Shown here in pieces: positions 16,852 through 25,834 of a stretch of 64,000 nt of DNA (position 1 is the stretch's first letter; every line of letters starts with the position of its first letter). Made by a program: the position numbers and the translations under genes. Location: assembly GCF_001954275.1 (NCBI RefSeq), contig NZ_MBEU01000075.1, positions 1 through 64,000 of the forward strand, written 5' to 3'. A model generated the notes under the pieces. It ran no database searches. It was not told the DNA's origin and saw only the letters and a program-made list of their open reading frames with translations. The stretch comes from Mycobacterium sp. IS-836 (GTDB lineage: Bacteria; Actinomycetota; Actinomycetes; Mycobacteriales; Mycobacteriaceae).

Positions 16852-17625
16852 ATGAGCGGACCCCACGGATCGGACCCGGGCCAGCAGTGGCAACCGCCCG
16901 GCGAGGGTGTCGATCGGTCCCAGGAACCGACCCAGGTGGGTTCGCCGTGGCAACAGCAGCAGCAGCAGCCCGCCCAGGAGCCGACGTGGCAGGCCCCGGC
17001 GTACACGCCGCCCGCGGAATACCCGCAGTACCAGCAGCCGACCGAGCAGGCCTACCCGCAACAGCCCGGCCAGTACGGGCAGCCGGGCCAGTACGGCCAG
17101 CCCCAGTACGGTCAGCCGGGGCAGTACGGGCAACCGGGCCAGTACGGTCAGCCAGGCCAGTACGGCCAACCGACCCAGTACGGGCAACCGCAGTACGGAC
17201 AGCCCGGCCAGTACGGCCAGCCCGGTCGATACGGTCAGCCGGGCCAGTACCCGCAGCAGTACCCGCCCTACGAGCAACCGGGTAAGAAGCGTTCGGTCGC
17301 GCTGATCGGCGGCATCGCCGGCGTGATCGCGTTTCTTGTCATCGCCGTCGTGCTGGTGCTTGGCTTCTGGGAGCCGGGGTTCTTCGTCACCACCAAACTG
17401 GACGTCAACAAGGCGCAGCAAGGCGTGCAGCAGGTCCTCACCGACGAGACCAACGGCTACGGCGCGAAGAACGTCAAGGACGTCAAGTGCAACAAGGGCC
17501 AGGACCCGACGGTCAAGAAGGGCGGCACGTTCGACTGCAGCGTCAGCATCGACGGTGCCACGAAGCACGTGACGGTGACCTTCCAGGACAACAAGGGCAC
17601 CTACGAGGTGGGCCGGCCCCAGTAG
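16852..17625 (+). CDS. DUF4333 membrane protein with GQYGQP repeats, Rv2091c-like
   Basis: The 257-aa protein has a cytoplasmic N-terminal half rich in Pro, Gln, Gly and Tyr, with more than a dozen GQYGQP-type repeats (nt 17062-17260). One membrane helix follows (SVALIGGIAGVIAFLVIAVV, about residues 147-167), then an extracytoplasmic DUF4333 domain with two cysteines (KDVKCNKGQD and GGTFDCSVSI) that likely form a disulfide. It lies 51 bases after helY on the same strand. Role unknown; such Pro/Gln/Tyr tails are common in mycobacterial cell-envelope proteins. Confidence 0.85.
   Translation: MSGPHGSDPGQQWQPPGEGVDRSQEPTQVGSPWQQQQQQPAQEPTWQAPAYTPPAEYPQYQQPTEQAYPQQPGQYGQPGQYGQPQYGQPGQYGQPGQYGQPGQYGQPTQYGQPQYGQPGQYGQPGRYGQPGQYPQQYPPYEQPGKKRSVALIGGIAGVIAFLVIAVVLVLGFWEPGFFVTTKLDVNKAQQGVQQVLTDETNGYGAKNVKDVKCNKGQDPTVKKGGTFDCSVSIDGATKHVTVTFQDNKGTYEVGRPQ
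17062..17260. repeat. Low-complexity repeats encoding GQYGQP
   Basis: About 200 bases of degenerate tandem repeats (CAGTACGG.CAGCC.GG type, units of 15-18 bp) within the DUF4333 gene. All units are multiples of three and keep the frame open. Confidence 0.9.
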
Positions 17626-17643
17626 CCCGCGCTCGGTAATCCG

Positions 17644-18600
17644 TCAGCCGGGCAGCCCGTCCAGCGCCTTCTGCAAGCGGCCGATCGACGACCCGACGCC
17701 CAGCTCGGTCGCCAGTTCGGCGGTCCGTTTGGGGTGGGCGGCGGCCAGCGGCAGCTCGTCGGTTGGTGTCGAGAGGTTGACGGGCGCGTCGGTGGCCACG
17801 CGCACCACGTGGCCCGCGGCCTCGATGTAATCGATGGCGCCAAGCAGTTTCGCCCGTAGGCCTTTGGCCATCTTGGATTTCGGATCTTGTGCGGCGGCCA
17901 GGATCCGCTCCAGCGAGCCGTGTTGGGCCAGCAGGGTGGCCGCGGTCTTCTCGCCGACGCCGGGCACACCGGGCAGGCCGTCGGACGGATCGCCACGCAT
18001 CAGCGCCAGTTCGGCGTAGGCCGCCCCCGCCCGATCCGCCGGCACGCCGTATTGTTCGGCCACCTCGGCGGGCCCGAACAGCGTCGCCTTCGACAGCCCG
18101 CGGCCCAGGTAGAGCACCCGGACCGGGACGGGATCGTCGGCGACCACCTGCAGCAGGTCGCGGTCTCCGCTGACGACCACGACGGGGTCGCGGCGCTCCC
18201 GCGCCGCCAGCGTGCCCAGCACGTCGTCGGCCTCGAAACCTTCCGCGCCCGCCGTCGGAATCCCGAACGCGTCCAGCAGCTCCATGATCATGTCGATCTG
18301 GGGGGTGAGGTCGTCGGGCACTTCCTCGATGTCGGGCTCACCCGGCGGCTCCGGCTCGGCCACCCGATGCGCCTTGTACGACGGGATGAGGTCCACCCGG
18401 AATTGCGGTCGCCAATCCAGGTCGAGGCAGACCGCGAGCCGCGCGGGCCGCTGCTGGGTAATCACCACGGCCATCGAGTCGATGAATCCGCGCACGGCGT
18501 TGACCGGCCGGCCGTCGGGGGCGGTGATCGATGACGGCACTCCGAAATACGAGCGGAACCACATGCTGGCGCCGTCGAGCAGCAACACGGGTGCGGGCAT
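17644..18600 (-). CDS. 5'-3' exonuclease (FEN/PIN-like), Rv2090-like
   Basis: This stand-alone protein resembles the 5'-nuclease domain of DNA polymerase I. The ATG at 18600 (PAPVLLLDGASMWFRSYFG) gives 318 aa. Acidic metal ligands are visible at LLLDG, VCLDLDW, GFEADDVLGTLA and VVSGDRDLLQ, and a helix-hairpin-helix motif occurs in GLPGVPGVGEKTAATLL. It would remove RNA primers or process flaps. The frame is open upstream to 18750, but that part lies over the divergent pepE start and has no family features. It is transcribed divergently from pepE, with 52 bases between the starts. Confidence 0.92.
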   Translation of the reverse strand: MPAPVLLLDGASMWFRSYFGVPSSITAPDGRPVNAVRGFIDSMAVVITQQRPARLAVCLDLDWRPQFRVDLIPSYKAHRVAEPEPPGEPDIEEVPDDLTPQIDMIMELLDAFGIPTAGAEGFEADDVLGTLAARERRDPVVVVSGDRDLLQVVADDPVPVRVLYLGRGLSKATLFGPAEVAEQYGVPADRAGAAYAELALMRGDPSDGLPGVPGVGEKTAATLLAQHGSLERILAAAQDPKSKMAKGLRAKLLGAIDYIEAAGHVVRVATDAPVNLSTPTDELPLAAAHPKRTAELATELGVGSSIGRLQKALDGLPG

Positions 18601-18652
18601 GCCGGCTATGGTCTCACGCCGCCGAACGCCGACGCGGGTTAGCCTGGCTGCC

Positions 18653-19780
18653 ATGGATTCTGACCGATTCGACGCCGCGGTGTATGCCCGCCGGCTGGCC
18701 GCCGCGGCCGCCGCGACCGCCGACGCCGGGCTGGCCGGCCTGGTGATCACCCCGGGCTACGACCTGCGCTACCTCGTCGGGTCGCGGGCCCAGACGTTCG
18801 AGCGGCTCACCGCTCTGGTGCTGCCGGCCTCCGGTGCGCCGACGGTCGTGGTGCCGCGGCTGGAGTTGGCGTCGTTGCGGGCATCGGCGATTGCGGAACT
18901 CGGCCTGGCGGTGCGTGATTGGGTCGACGGCGACGATCCGTACCGGTTGGTGGGCGCCGCGCTGGGTGGCGGCACGGTCGCGACGGCCGTCACCGATTCC
19001 ATGCCGGCGGCGCATCTGTTGCCGCTGGCCGGTGTGCTCGGCGTGTTGCCGGTGCTGGCCACCGGCGTCCTGCGCGGGCTGCGGATGGTCAAGGAGGAGT
19101 GCGAGATCGACGCGCTGCGCAAGGCCGGCTCGGCCATCGACCGGGTGCATGCGCGGGTGCCGGAGTTTCTGCGGCCGGGCCGCACCGAGGCCGACGTCGC
19201 CGCCGACATCGCCGAAGCCATTGTGGCCGAAGGGCATTCGGATGTGGCATTCATCATCGTCGGCTCCGGTCCACACGGCGCCGACCCCCACCACGGTTAT
19301 TCGGATCGTGAACTGCAGGTCGGCGACATCGTCGTCGTCGACATCGGGGGAGCCTACGAGCCCGGCTACCACTCGGACTGCACCCGCACCTACAGCATCG
19401 GCGAACCTAAATCCGATGTGGCCGAACACTATTCGGTGCTGAAGCGGGCCCAGCGCGCGGCGTTCGACGCGGTGCGTCCGGGGCTGACGGCCGAGCAGGT
19501 CGACGCCGCCGCCCGCGACGTACTGGCCCAGGCCGGGCTCGCGGAGTTCTTCGTGCACCGCACCGGGCACGGCATTGGCCTCTCGGTTCACGAAGAGCCT
19601 TACATCGTCGCGGGCAATGACCTTCCGCTGGCCGCGGGAATGGCGTTTTCCATCGAGCCGGGCATCTACTTTCCCGACCGCTGGGGCGCCCGCATCGAAG
19701 ACATCGTCGTGGTGACCGAGGACGGCGCGTTGGCCGTCAACAATCAGCCGCACGAGTTGGTCGTCGTACCAGTGCCGTAG
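18653..19780 (+). CDS. pepE: PepE, Xaa-Pro dipeptidase family M24 peptidase
   Basis: The enzyme is a cytoplasmic dinuclear-metal peptidase that likely cleaves dipeptides with C-terminal proline. The ATG at 18653 gives 375 aa, as in M. tuberculosis PepE. The N-terminal creatinase-like domain is followed by the pita-bread domain with metal ligands in VVVDIGG (Asp), YHSDCTRTY (Asp), HRTGHGIGLSVHEEPYI (His), FSIEPGIYF (Glu) and GARIEDIVVV (Glu). It is divergent from the exonuclease gene and is followed by a hydrolase gene 22 bases downstream. Confidence 0.96.
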   Translation: MDSDRFDAAVYARRLAAAAAATADAGLAGLVITPGYDLRYLVGSRAQTFERLTALVLPASGAPTVVVPRLELASLRASAIAELGLAVRDWVDGDDPYRLVGAALGGGTVATAVTDSMPAAHLLPLAGVLGVLPVLATGVLRGLRMVKEECEIDALRKAGSAIDRVHARVPEFLRPGRTEADVAADIAEAIVAEGHSDVAFIIVGSGPHGADPHHGYSDRELQVGDIVVVDIGGAYEPGYHSDCTRTYSIGEPKSDVAEHYSVLKRAQRAAFDAVRPGLTAEQVDAAARDVLAQAGLAEFFVHRTGHGIGLSVHEEPYIVAGNDLPLAAGMAFSIEPGIYFPDRWGARIEDIVVVTEDGALAVNNQPHELVVVPVP

Positions 19781-19802
19781 TGGCCGTGCGCGTAGGTTGG
19801 GC

Positions 19803-22061
19803 GTGGTGTCAATCCTGGACCTAGCCCTGCTTCCGATCCGCATTGCACGACACGTCACCGACGCGGTGTTGCACCCCGTCTCGCCCCCACCGGCGCCGCC
19901 GGCCGAGCTCATCGTGGTCGACGGCATGCCCGAGGGGGCGCCGCCCGCGGCGCGTCGGCCCGAGCCTCAACTTCCGGCGCCGGCCGGATGGCCGTTCGGT
20001 GAGGACTTCCCGCGCACCTGCGGTAGCGGTCGCGTCGCCGGCGGCGCCCTATTCTGGACCGACTTCCTCTACGACGACCACGGCGCGACGGGCCTGCCGG
20101 TCGGCGACCTGAAGATTCAGGCGCCGCCGCGCGGCACCTACGTCTATCCCGACGGTCCCGCGGCCGGCAACGGCGCCGACATCTTTCGCGTGGCCATCGG
20201 GCTCACCGAGACCCACACGTGGTGGCGGATCGACTGGAACACGCTGGTGGACGCCTCGGTGCCGATCGCGCTGTTCGCCTTCGATACCGACCCGAGCCGG
20301 TCGGCGCCGGAGCAGTGGCCGGCTGGGGCGGGCGTGCGCTCGCCGGGTATCGACCGGGCCCTGCTGGTCTCGGGCTGCGGCGCGGCGCTGATCGACCTGA
20401 CCACTGGTGTTAGGACACGTGTGCAGCAGAGCGTCGATATGGCATCGCGCTCGTTCGTGGCGCAGGTTCCCCGGACGTCGGTCGAGCCGGCCGGCAGCTG
20501 GACGGTGCGGCTGGTCGCGGGTTTGGCCAACGCTGCGGGGGACGGGTTCGCAGACGTGCCCGCCGGGCATGGCGCGCTGCCCGGACAACCCAACGTCTAC
20601 AACGTGGCGTTTCGCACCAACGCGCAGGAGCCGCCGCACCTGAACTTCTGGTCGGATGCCGCCCAGGCCGCGGCCCTGACGCGGGGCGACGTGTCGGAGT
20701 TTGCGGTGACCGTGCAGTGGGAGCAGCTGGCGGCGGGCGAAACCACGCCCGAACCTGTGATCACCGGCCCATCGACACGGTGGTACGTGTCCTCGGTCGA
20801 GCTCGGGCAGGGCGTGGAACAAGGCTGGGCGGCGGAAAATATCTTGAGCACCAAGCCGCAATTCCTCGGCCGGGTTCAGCCGTATGCGGTATGCCTGCCT
20901 TCGACGTATGCGCCTGGCCTGCCGTTGACCCTGCTGCTGCACTCGCTTGCGTTGGGGCAGAGCCAGTTTGCCGCGATCGATCCGCGGCTGCTGCACGAGG
21001 TGTGCGAGGGCCGCAATTCGGTGGTGGTCACGCCGCTGGCCCGGGGCCCGTCGACCTGGTACTTCGACACCGGCGAGCTCGACGTGTGGGAAGTGTGGGC
21101 GCGGGTGGCCGAACAGCTGGGTACCGATCCCAATCGCACTGTGGTGTCGGGTTATTCGATGGGCGGCTATGCCGCCTACAAGTTCGGGCTGAGCTATCCG
21201 GAGGTGTTCGCGCAGGCCGTCGTGCTCGCCGGCCCGCCGACGTGCGGCGTGCGCCTGCTGCCCGATGTCGACATTCCGGCCGACCTGGATCCGGATTCGC
21301 CGTGCGCCCGCGAGGGCGACACGTGGAAGTTACTGGTGAACGCCCGCTGGCTGCCGTATGTCATTGCACACGGGCTGGTCGACGAACTGGTGCCGTTCGC
21401 CTCGGCAGCCGAGCAGGTGCTCGAACTCGACCGCCTCGGCTACCGCCACCGGTTCACCGTGTATCCGTTCGAGGACCACATCGCCTGGGTGTTTCAGGAC
21501 AAGTTCGAGGATCCGATCGCCCACATGGGAACCGGTGTGCGCCAAGCTGATCCGGGACACATCACGTTCGCGTGGTATCCGCAGCTGGTGCGGACCGACC
21601 TGGGTATCGGGCCTGACCGGGCGTGGTGGCTCTCGGACCTGACAGCGGATACAGCGGTTGCCGCTCGGCGCGGGGCGGTAGCGTCGGTGGATGCACGGTC
21701 GTATGCCCGGCCCGATCCCACGCACACCGTTCGGCATCGCCGCGGCGTCATCCTCAACTTCGAGCCTTCGCCCGGGTTGTACAGCGAGCTGGATTGGCGC
21801 GTGGGATTACCCGTCGACCCGCTGCCGTATCTGACATTGCGATTGAGTGGGGTTGCCAGTCTCTCAGTGGATCTGCGGCGCGCCGGGCTGGCGTCGTTGC
21901 CGTCGTCGACGATAACGGTCGCCACCGACTCCGCCGCGCGGATCACGCTCGGCGAACTACCCGCCGGGGTTGAGGTGCGACTCGACGGTGAGCCGGCGGG
22001 ATCGACCGTGGCGGTGTCACCGGGACGCCACCGAATCACATTGGGGGAGCCGGCTCGCTAA
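19803..22061 (+). CDS. Two-domain alpha/beta hydrolase (putative esterase/peptidase)
   Basis: This 752-aa protein has an N-terminal region with beta-rich sequence reminiscent of glucodextranase-type modules (LFWTDFLYDDHGATG, GTYVYPDGPAAGNG, IALFAFDTDPSRS). The second half is an alpha/beta hydrolase domain. The triad can be read as Ser452 in GYSMGG, Asp in GLVDELVPF and His in FEDHIAWVF. The C-terminal 100 residues form another beta-rich segment. There is no convincing Sec signal peptide, although the N-terminus is moderately hydrophobic. GTG 19803 or 19806 or TTG 19797 could be the start. The stop overlaps the convergent DUF2563 gene by 4 bases. I do not recall an orthologue at this place in H37Rv. 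Confidence 0.75.
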   Translation: MVSILDLALLPIRIARHVTDAVLHPVSPPPAPPAELIVVDGMPEGAPPAARRPEPQLPAPAGWPFGEDFPRTCGSGRVAGGALFWTDFLYDDHGATGLPVGDLKIQAPPRGTYVYPDGPAAGNGADIFRVAIGLTETHTWWRIDWNTLVDASVPIALFAFDTDPSRSAPEQWPAGAGVRSPGIDRALLVSGCGAALIDLTTGVRTRVQQSVDMASRSFVAQVPRTSVEPAGSWTVRLVAGLANAAGDGFADVPAGHGALPGQPNVYNVAFRTNAQEPPHLNFWSDAAQAAALTRGDVSEFAVTVQWEQLAAGETTPEPVITGPSTRWYVSSVELGQGVEQGWAAENILSTKPQFLGRVQPYAVCLPSTYAPGLPLTLLLHSLALGQSQFAAIDPRLLHEVCEGRNSVVVTPLARGPSTWYFDTGELDVWEVWARVAEQLGTDPNRTVVSGYSMGGYAAYKFGLSYPEVFAQAVVLAGPPTCGVRLLPDVDIPADLDPDSPCAREGDTWKLLVNARWLPYVIAHGLVDELVPFASAAEQVLELDRLGYRHRFTVYPFEDHIAWVFQDKFEDPIAHMGTGVRQADPGHITFAWYPQLVRTDLGIGPDRAWWLSDLTADTAVAARRGAVASVDARSYARPDPTHTVRHRRGVILNFEPSPGLYSELDWRVGLPVDPLPYLTLRLSGVASLSVDLRRAGLASLPSSTITVATDSAARITLGELPAGVEVRLDGEPAGSTVAVSPGRHRITLGEPAR

Positions 22062-22378
22062 CCGAGTGTGGCAGAGCTGGGTCGCACCGCTCGCAGCTGC
22101 GCGGCGTTGTGCTCTTCCATGTCCGTGAAGCCGTTGGCGGCCAGGTGTGCGTTCTTGCCGACAGTCGTCAGCGTTTCTTGATGTGCCTGCAGGGTTTTCA
22201 CATGCTGAGCATGCGCCGATGTGACCGCTTCGTGAAACGATTCGGCCGCGGCGAACTGGCCGAACATCCCGGGCGCCAGCGGCCCGCGCGACAGGTGACC
22301 GGCCGCCTCCTGGGCGTGCCCACCCGCGCGGTGCGACTCGTTGCCCCCCGAGTGCAGCAATCCGGTGTCGACTTCCAT
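22058..22378 (-). CDS. DUF2563 family protein (WXG100-like small helical protein)
   Basis: The 106-aa product begins MEVDTGLLHSGGNESHRAGG and is predicted largely helical; it matches the mycobacterial DUF2563 family of unknown role. Its size and helical hairpin pattern (a Gly at the turn near SRGPLAPGMFG) are reminiscent of ESX/WXG100 substrates, though the WXG motif itself is absent. It is the last gene of the minus-strand cassette 22058-26960, 75 bases after the DUF5631 gene. The start ATG 22378 has AAAGGGA upstream. Confidence 0.8.
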   Translation of the reverse strand: MEVDTGLLHSGGNESHRAGGHAQEAAGHLSRGPLAPGMFGQFAAAESFHEAVTSAHAQHVKTLQAHQETLTTVGKNAHLAANGFTDMEEHNAAQLRAVRPSSATLG

Positions 22379-22453
22379 CGCTAATCCCTTTCGAACAGGA
22401 GTAACTCTAATACGGAGGATTTGCTGGTCAATTCACCTTGCTGGCGGGGTTAC

Positions 22454-24655
22454 TCAGCGCAGGGCTTGGCCGATTGTGGTTGTGGTGCAGGCCTTGAACC
22501 ACGCGAGGTGATAGTTGGCGGATGTCTTGTCGCCGGTGATGAGTGCATCGATGGCGGCCAGCAGCTGCCAGTTGCCAATGTCGTTGGGATCCACGTGGTC
22601 CGGATAGTTGTCGAGGACGCGGGCGCTGATCGTCGCCAGGTGCTCGTGCAGCTGGTCGACTTCCTTGTCCAGCACACCGGTGCCCGCGGATGCCGCTTTG
22701 GCCAGCGTGTGGGCAAGCCGCGGCAGGCCGTCGCGCCATTGGGTGGCTTGGTTGAGCTCCCAGCCGAGTTCGTCGATGTCGGGCAGGCGGCGGGCACGCG
22801 GCGACGTAACGACTGGTTCGTCGTCCTCGGAGATGTGGTGGATGGGTGTGTAGCCGGCGGCGACGCTGACTTCGCCGAGGAGAGCCTCGAGATCGCCTCG
22901 GCGCCGTTCGGGTGGCAGCAGCTTGACCGCGGATGGGAGATCGATGCCCGGGGGGATCCAGCCGCTGGCCAGATCGGTTGCCAGCACGGTGGTGTTGTCG
23001 GGGCGGTCACCGGCCGCCCAGGCCAGCCGGGGCTGTTGGCGGGCGACGGCGAAGACCAGTCGCTGCAAGCGGGCCCTCGCGGTGGCGTTGGCCGATGCCG
23101 CGCCCGCAACCGCGCCGGTCGCCGTGGCCGCGACGGCCTGGGATCCAAGGCTCGACGGTGAGGATGGCGGCATCGGCACGGCTTCTCGACGCACCACGGT
23201 CGGTTGGGCCGGCGTGGCCTGCCCGGCTGTCGGATGGACGGGCGCCGAGGCTGGCGTCGTCGAAGGCGGTGCGCTCGGCGGCGCCGAGGGTGCTGTGGCT
23301 GCTGAGATCGAAGGTCTGATGTCGGAGGCGTACGCGGGGAGAGGGCCCGACGGCGGGGGCGCGGCTGCAATCGGTCCTCCCGTGGTGGCTGGCCCCGCCA
23401 CTACCTGCGGCGCCGGAGTCGTGTCGGCCGTTGGCGCGTGCGCGACGGGAGCTGGTGCATCGAACGCCTGCGCGGTTGCCGGGACACCCACGCTGGCGCC
23501 GGCCGACGGGGTCGTGGCGGCCGCCGGGTCTGTCGGCGCCATCTGGGGAGGCGGAATCGCACCGGCTGCATTCGACAACGGCGCGCCCGTCTGCAGTCCC
23601 TGGTCGAAGCTCTGCATCAATTGCGCCGGGGTCGTGCCTTGCACAGGGCCCGTCGGTGCCATTGGCGTGCCGCCGGTTAAGGGTGAGACGGGAGATCCGG
23701 CTAGCTGTGAGCTCCCGCCTGCACTGGGAACCCCGGGAGCCGACATCGTCGGCGTCCCGGGAACATGCGGGGTTGCGACTGGTGGCGGCGATGGAGTTAC
23801 CACAGGCGGGGGCGCCGCCCTAACTGGTGGCGCGCCCCCGAGATTGTCGGTAAGTCCCGCGGTTGACCCGCCCGCCTGCATATGACCCGGTGGTAACGGC
23901 GAAGGCGGCTTTGGGGTTGTCACGACGTTGCTAGTGAGGCCTTCCGTTCCGCCGCCTGGCGAAAGCGGATCGGGCACAGGCGCGTTTCCTGGTGCTGTCC
24001 CGCTGTTGCCAGTGAGGCTTGCTGTTGGGCCGGACCCTGCCAATACGTTTCGCACCTGCTCTTCGAGGTTCCCCTGGCCCTCCGGTTGTCGGAACATCTT
24101 GCCGACATCAAGGCCGTGGGCTTGCGCGAACTGACGAGCTGACTGCCCGGTGGCCTCCTCGTCCAGGATCCGCTGCATCGCATCCAAGACGTTGCCGCTG
24201 TATTTCGCGGCAGCAAGATTAGCCAGGGCGCGATACTGGTTTATTGCAGCCACGATTTGCGGCACCTTGGCTGCCACAGGCTCTTTGGAGTCCTGGATTT
24301 CTTTGATCCGTTGATTACCCTCGTTGGCCAAATTGGTCAGATCGTGCTGGAGGCTTTGCATGCTGTCGTAGGCGGTGCCATACGCGCTCTCTTTGACACC
24401 GTTCTTTTCAGCAACTTGGCGTGCTTGATCTTCACCCCGCTGGAAAGCGTTGCGGAGATCATCAGCCGTATAGCCATGCTGTTCAGCCAGCGGTCCGGCT
24501 TGGGCATAGCGTAGCGCTTCTGCAAAATTGATAAAGCCGGTCTTAATATTTCCGCGATTAATCTTGCCATGTGAAAGTGCCATCAGGTCTTGGTCGTCAG
24601 GCCACTGGTCACCGACGAGCAAAAATGACCATTCTCCCGGAGGAAACGGGCTCAC
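22454..24655 (-). CDS. Large Pro/Ala-rich DUF5632/DUF5631 protein, Rv2082/Rv3899c-like
   Basis: The 733-aa protein has three parts. Residues 1-215 are helical, with features of ESX-type substrates (NRGNIKTGFINFAEALRYA, AAKYSGNVLDAMQRILDEEA). Residues about 215-520 are a disordered Pro/Ala/Thr/Gly linker. The C-terminal 210 residues form the globular domain found in Rv3899c (LQRLVFAVARQQPRLAWAAG, SGWIPPGIDLPSAVKLLPP, NYHLAWFKACTT). The GTG start overlaps the stop of the upstream membrane gene (GTGA, 24652-24655). GC content is clearly lower in the 5' third than in the rest. Function is unknown; H37Rv paralogues lie beside the CpnT/EsxEF locus, which suggests a link to secretion (inference). 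Confidence 0.8.
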   Translation of the reverse strand: MSPFPPGEWSFLLVGDQWPDDQDLMALSHGKINRGNIKTGFINFAEALRYAQAGPLAEQHGYTADDLRNAFQRGEDQARQVAEKNGVKESAYGTAYDSMQSLQHDLTNLANEGNQRIKEIQDSKEPVAAKVPQIVAAINQYRALANLAAAKYSGNVLDAMQRILDEEATGQSARQFAQAHGLDVGKMFRQPEGQGNLEEQVRNVLAGSGPTASLTGNSGTAPGNAPVPDPLSPGGGTEGLTSNVVTTPKPPSPLPPGHMQAGGSTAGLTDNLGGAPPVRAAPPPVVTPSPPPVATPHVPGTPTMSAPGVPSAGGSSQLAGSPVSPLTGGTPMAPTGPVQGTTPAQLMQSFDQGLQTGAPLSNAAGAIPPPQMAPTDPAAATTPSAGASVGVPATAQAFDAPAPVAHAPTADTTPAPQVVAGPATTGGPIAAAPPPSGPLPAYASDIRPSISAATAPSAPPSAPPSTTPASAPVHPTAGQATPAQPTVVRREAVPMPPSSPSSLGSQAVAATATGAVAGAASANATARARLQRLVFAVARQQPRLAWAAGDRPDNTTVLATDLASGWIPPGIDLPSAVKLLPPERRRGDLEALLGEVSVAAGYTPIHHISEDDEPVVTSPRARRLPDIDELGWELNQATQWRDGLPRLAHTLAKAASAGTGVLDKEVDQLHEHLATISARVLDNYPDHVDPNDIGNWQLLAAIDALITGDKTSANYHLAWFKACTTTTIGQALR

Positions 24656-25194
24656 TTGCAGAGCCTTTCAATTGTTAATGTCGTCTCGTCAGCATCGTGC
24701 AGAGTTGGCGCCATTTCCAAATCGGGCATGCTAGTCTCATAGTCAACTACGAGCTCTTGAAAAAGGTCCGTATATGTCCGGACGGTGTTTGCGAGTTCAG
24801 TTGGATTCGCTGGCTGTGCAGATAGTGTGGTCCGCAGATATTCGCTTCCAGCGAGCGGTGCTAGCTGACCATTTACCGCGAACGCTAGTTGGGCGGTTGG
24901 ATCGGTGCCCTGATCCCGAGATGAACTCGCCTTAACCGCATTGTGCACCTTTTCGTATGCAGCACATACCTTTGTCCTGGCGTCGGCGATCTGTTGGTTG
25001 GTGTACGTCGGTGGTGGTGGGGTCTTGGCCGGCATGGGTCGAAACCACCCGACGATAGCGACTCCGAGTGTCACCAGGGGGGCGACCACCAGAAATGCAA
25101 ACATGGGCCACTGCCGCCTCTGCCTAGGTGGCATCGCACCTAGCCACGCCGGGGGGGCGGGTGGAGCAGTTGGAGGCGGGGGAAGATCCGACAC
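24652..25194 (-). CDS. Single-pass membrane protein with C-terminal outer domain (paralogue A)
   Basis: The 180-aa protein has a proline-rich cytoplasmic N-terminus (PPPPTAPPAPPAWLGAMPPR), one membrane helix (FAFLVVAPLVTLGVAIVGWF, about residues 32-51) and an outer domain with YTNQQIADARTKVCAAYEKVHNA and two conserved cysteines, ending IERLCK. It is a clear paralogue of the next gene upstream (25259-25834), with the same layout and ending. It is translationally coupled to the 733-aa protein. Its codon third positions are unusually AT-rich for this genome. Role unknown. Confidence 0.8.
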   Translation of the reverse strand: MSDLPPPPTAPPAPPAWLGAMPPRQRRQWPMFAFLVVAPLVTLGVAIVGWFRPMPAKTPPPPTYTNQQIADARTKVCAAYEKVHNAVKASSSRDQGTDPTAQLAFAVNGQLAPLAGSEYLRTTLSAQPANPTELANTVRTYTDLFQELVVDYETSMPDLEMAPTLHDADETTLTIERLCK

Positions 25195-25258
25195 GTCTTG
25201 ATCGTATCGTCAACCAGCAGTATTGCTAGTCACCTTCATTCGCTCGAAGGCATGTTGA

Positions 25259-25834
25259 TCATTTGCAAAGTCGGTCGATTTTGGCCGTGGCATCGTCCGC
25301 AGCTTGTAGGATGGGGCGTACTTCAGCGTCAGAATTCGTCAGACCGTCAAGATAACTAATCGCCAATTCTTGGTATGCATTAGCAAGATTTCGAATTGCT
25401 CCGGCGAGTTCAGGCGACGTTGCCGGTTCTTCGGAGAGCGTAGTTATGAGATAACGGCTGCCCCCATCGAGGACTTGGCGCCCACTGGTTGCAACGCCAA
25501 GGATTGCGGTTGGATCAGTTCCGCCGCTTCGGGCCGAACTCAGCACAAGTGCGCGATGCACTTTGTCATAGGCGGAACAGACCTTCGTTTTGGCTTGTGC
25601 GACTTGTTGGTCGGTATAAGAGGGAGCGGGTGCGGCAGGCGGTGGCCTGTTGTCCGGCGCTGGGCGAAACCATGCACCAATCGCAACGCCCATCGCTAAC
25701 ACCGCAACTAGGAGAGAGACGAGAGCTAGCCAGGGCGTGGGGCGCTTGAGGCGGGGCGGCATACCAGGTGGCCAAGCTGGTGGCACAGCGGACGGCTCAA
25801 ACGGGTTCGACACGTCGTGGATCGTATCGTTCAT
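25259..25834 (-). CDS. Single-pass membrane protein with C-terminal outer domain (paralogue B)
   Basis: The 191-aa protein shares its plan with the downstream gene: N-terminal Pro-rich segment (AVPPAWPPGMPPRLKRPTPW), one membrane helix (LALVSLLVAVLAMGVAIGAW), a Pro linker, then YTDQQVAQAKTKVCSAYDKV and a C-terminal AKIDRLCK. The paired cysteines (KVCSAYDK and DRLCK) probably form a disulfide outside the membrane. The two genes arose by tandem duplication. Start ATG 25834. Function unknown. Confidence 0.8.
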   Translation of the reverse strand: MNDTIHDVSNPFEPSAVPPAWPPGMPPRLKRPTPWLALVSLLVAVLAMGVAIGAWFRPAPDNRPPPAAPAPSYTDQQVAQAKTKVCSAYDKVHRALVLSSARSGGTDPTAILGVATSGRQVLDGGSRYLITTLSEEPATSPELAGAIRNLANAYQELAISYLDGLTNSDAEVRPILQAADDATAKIDRLCK

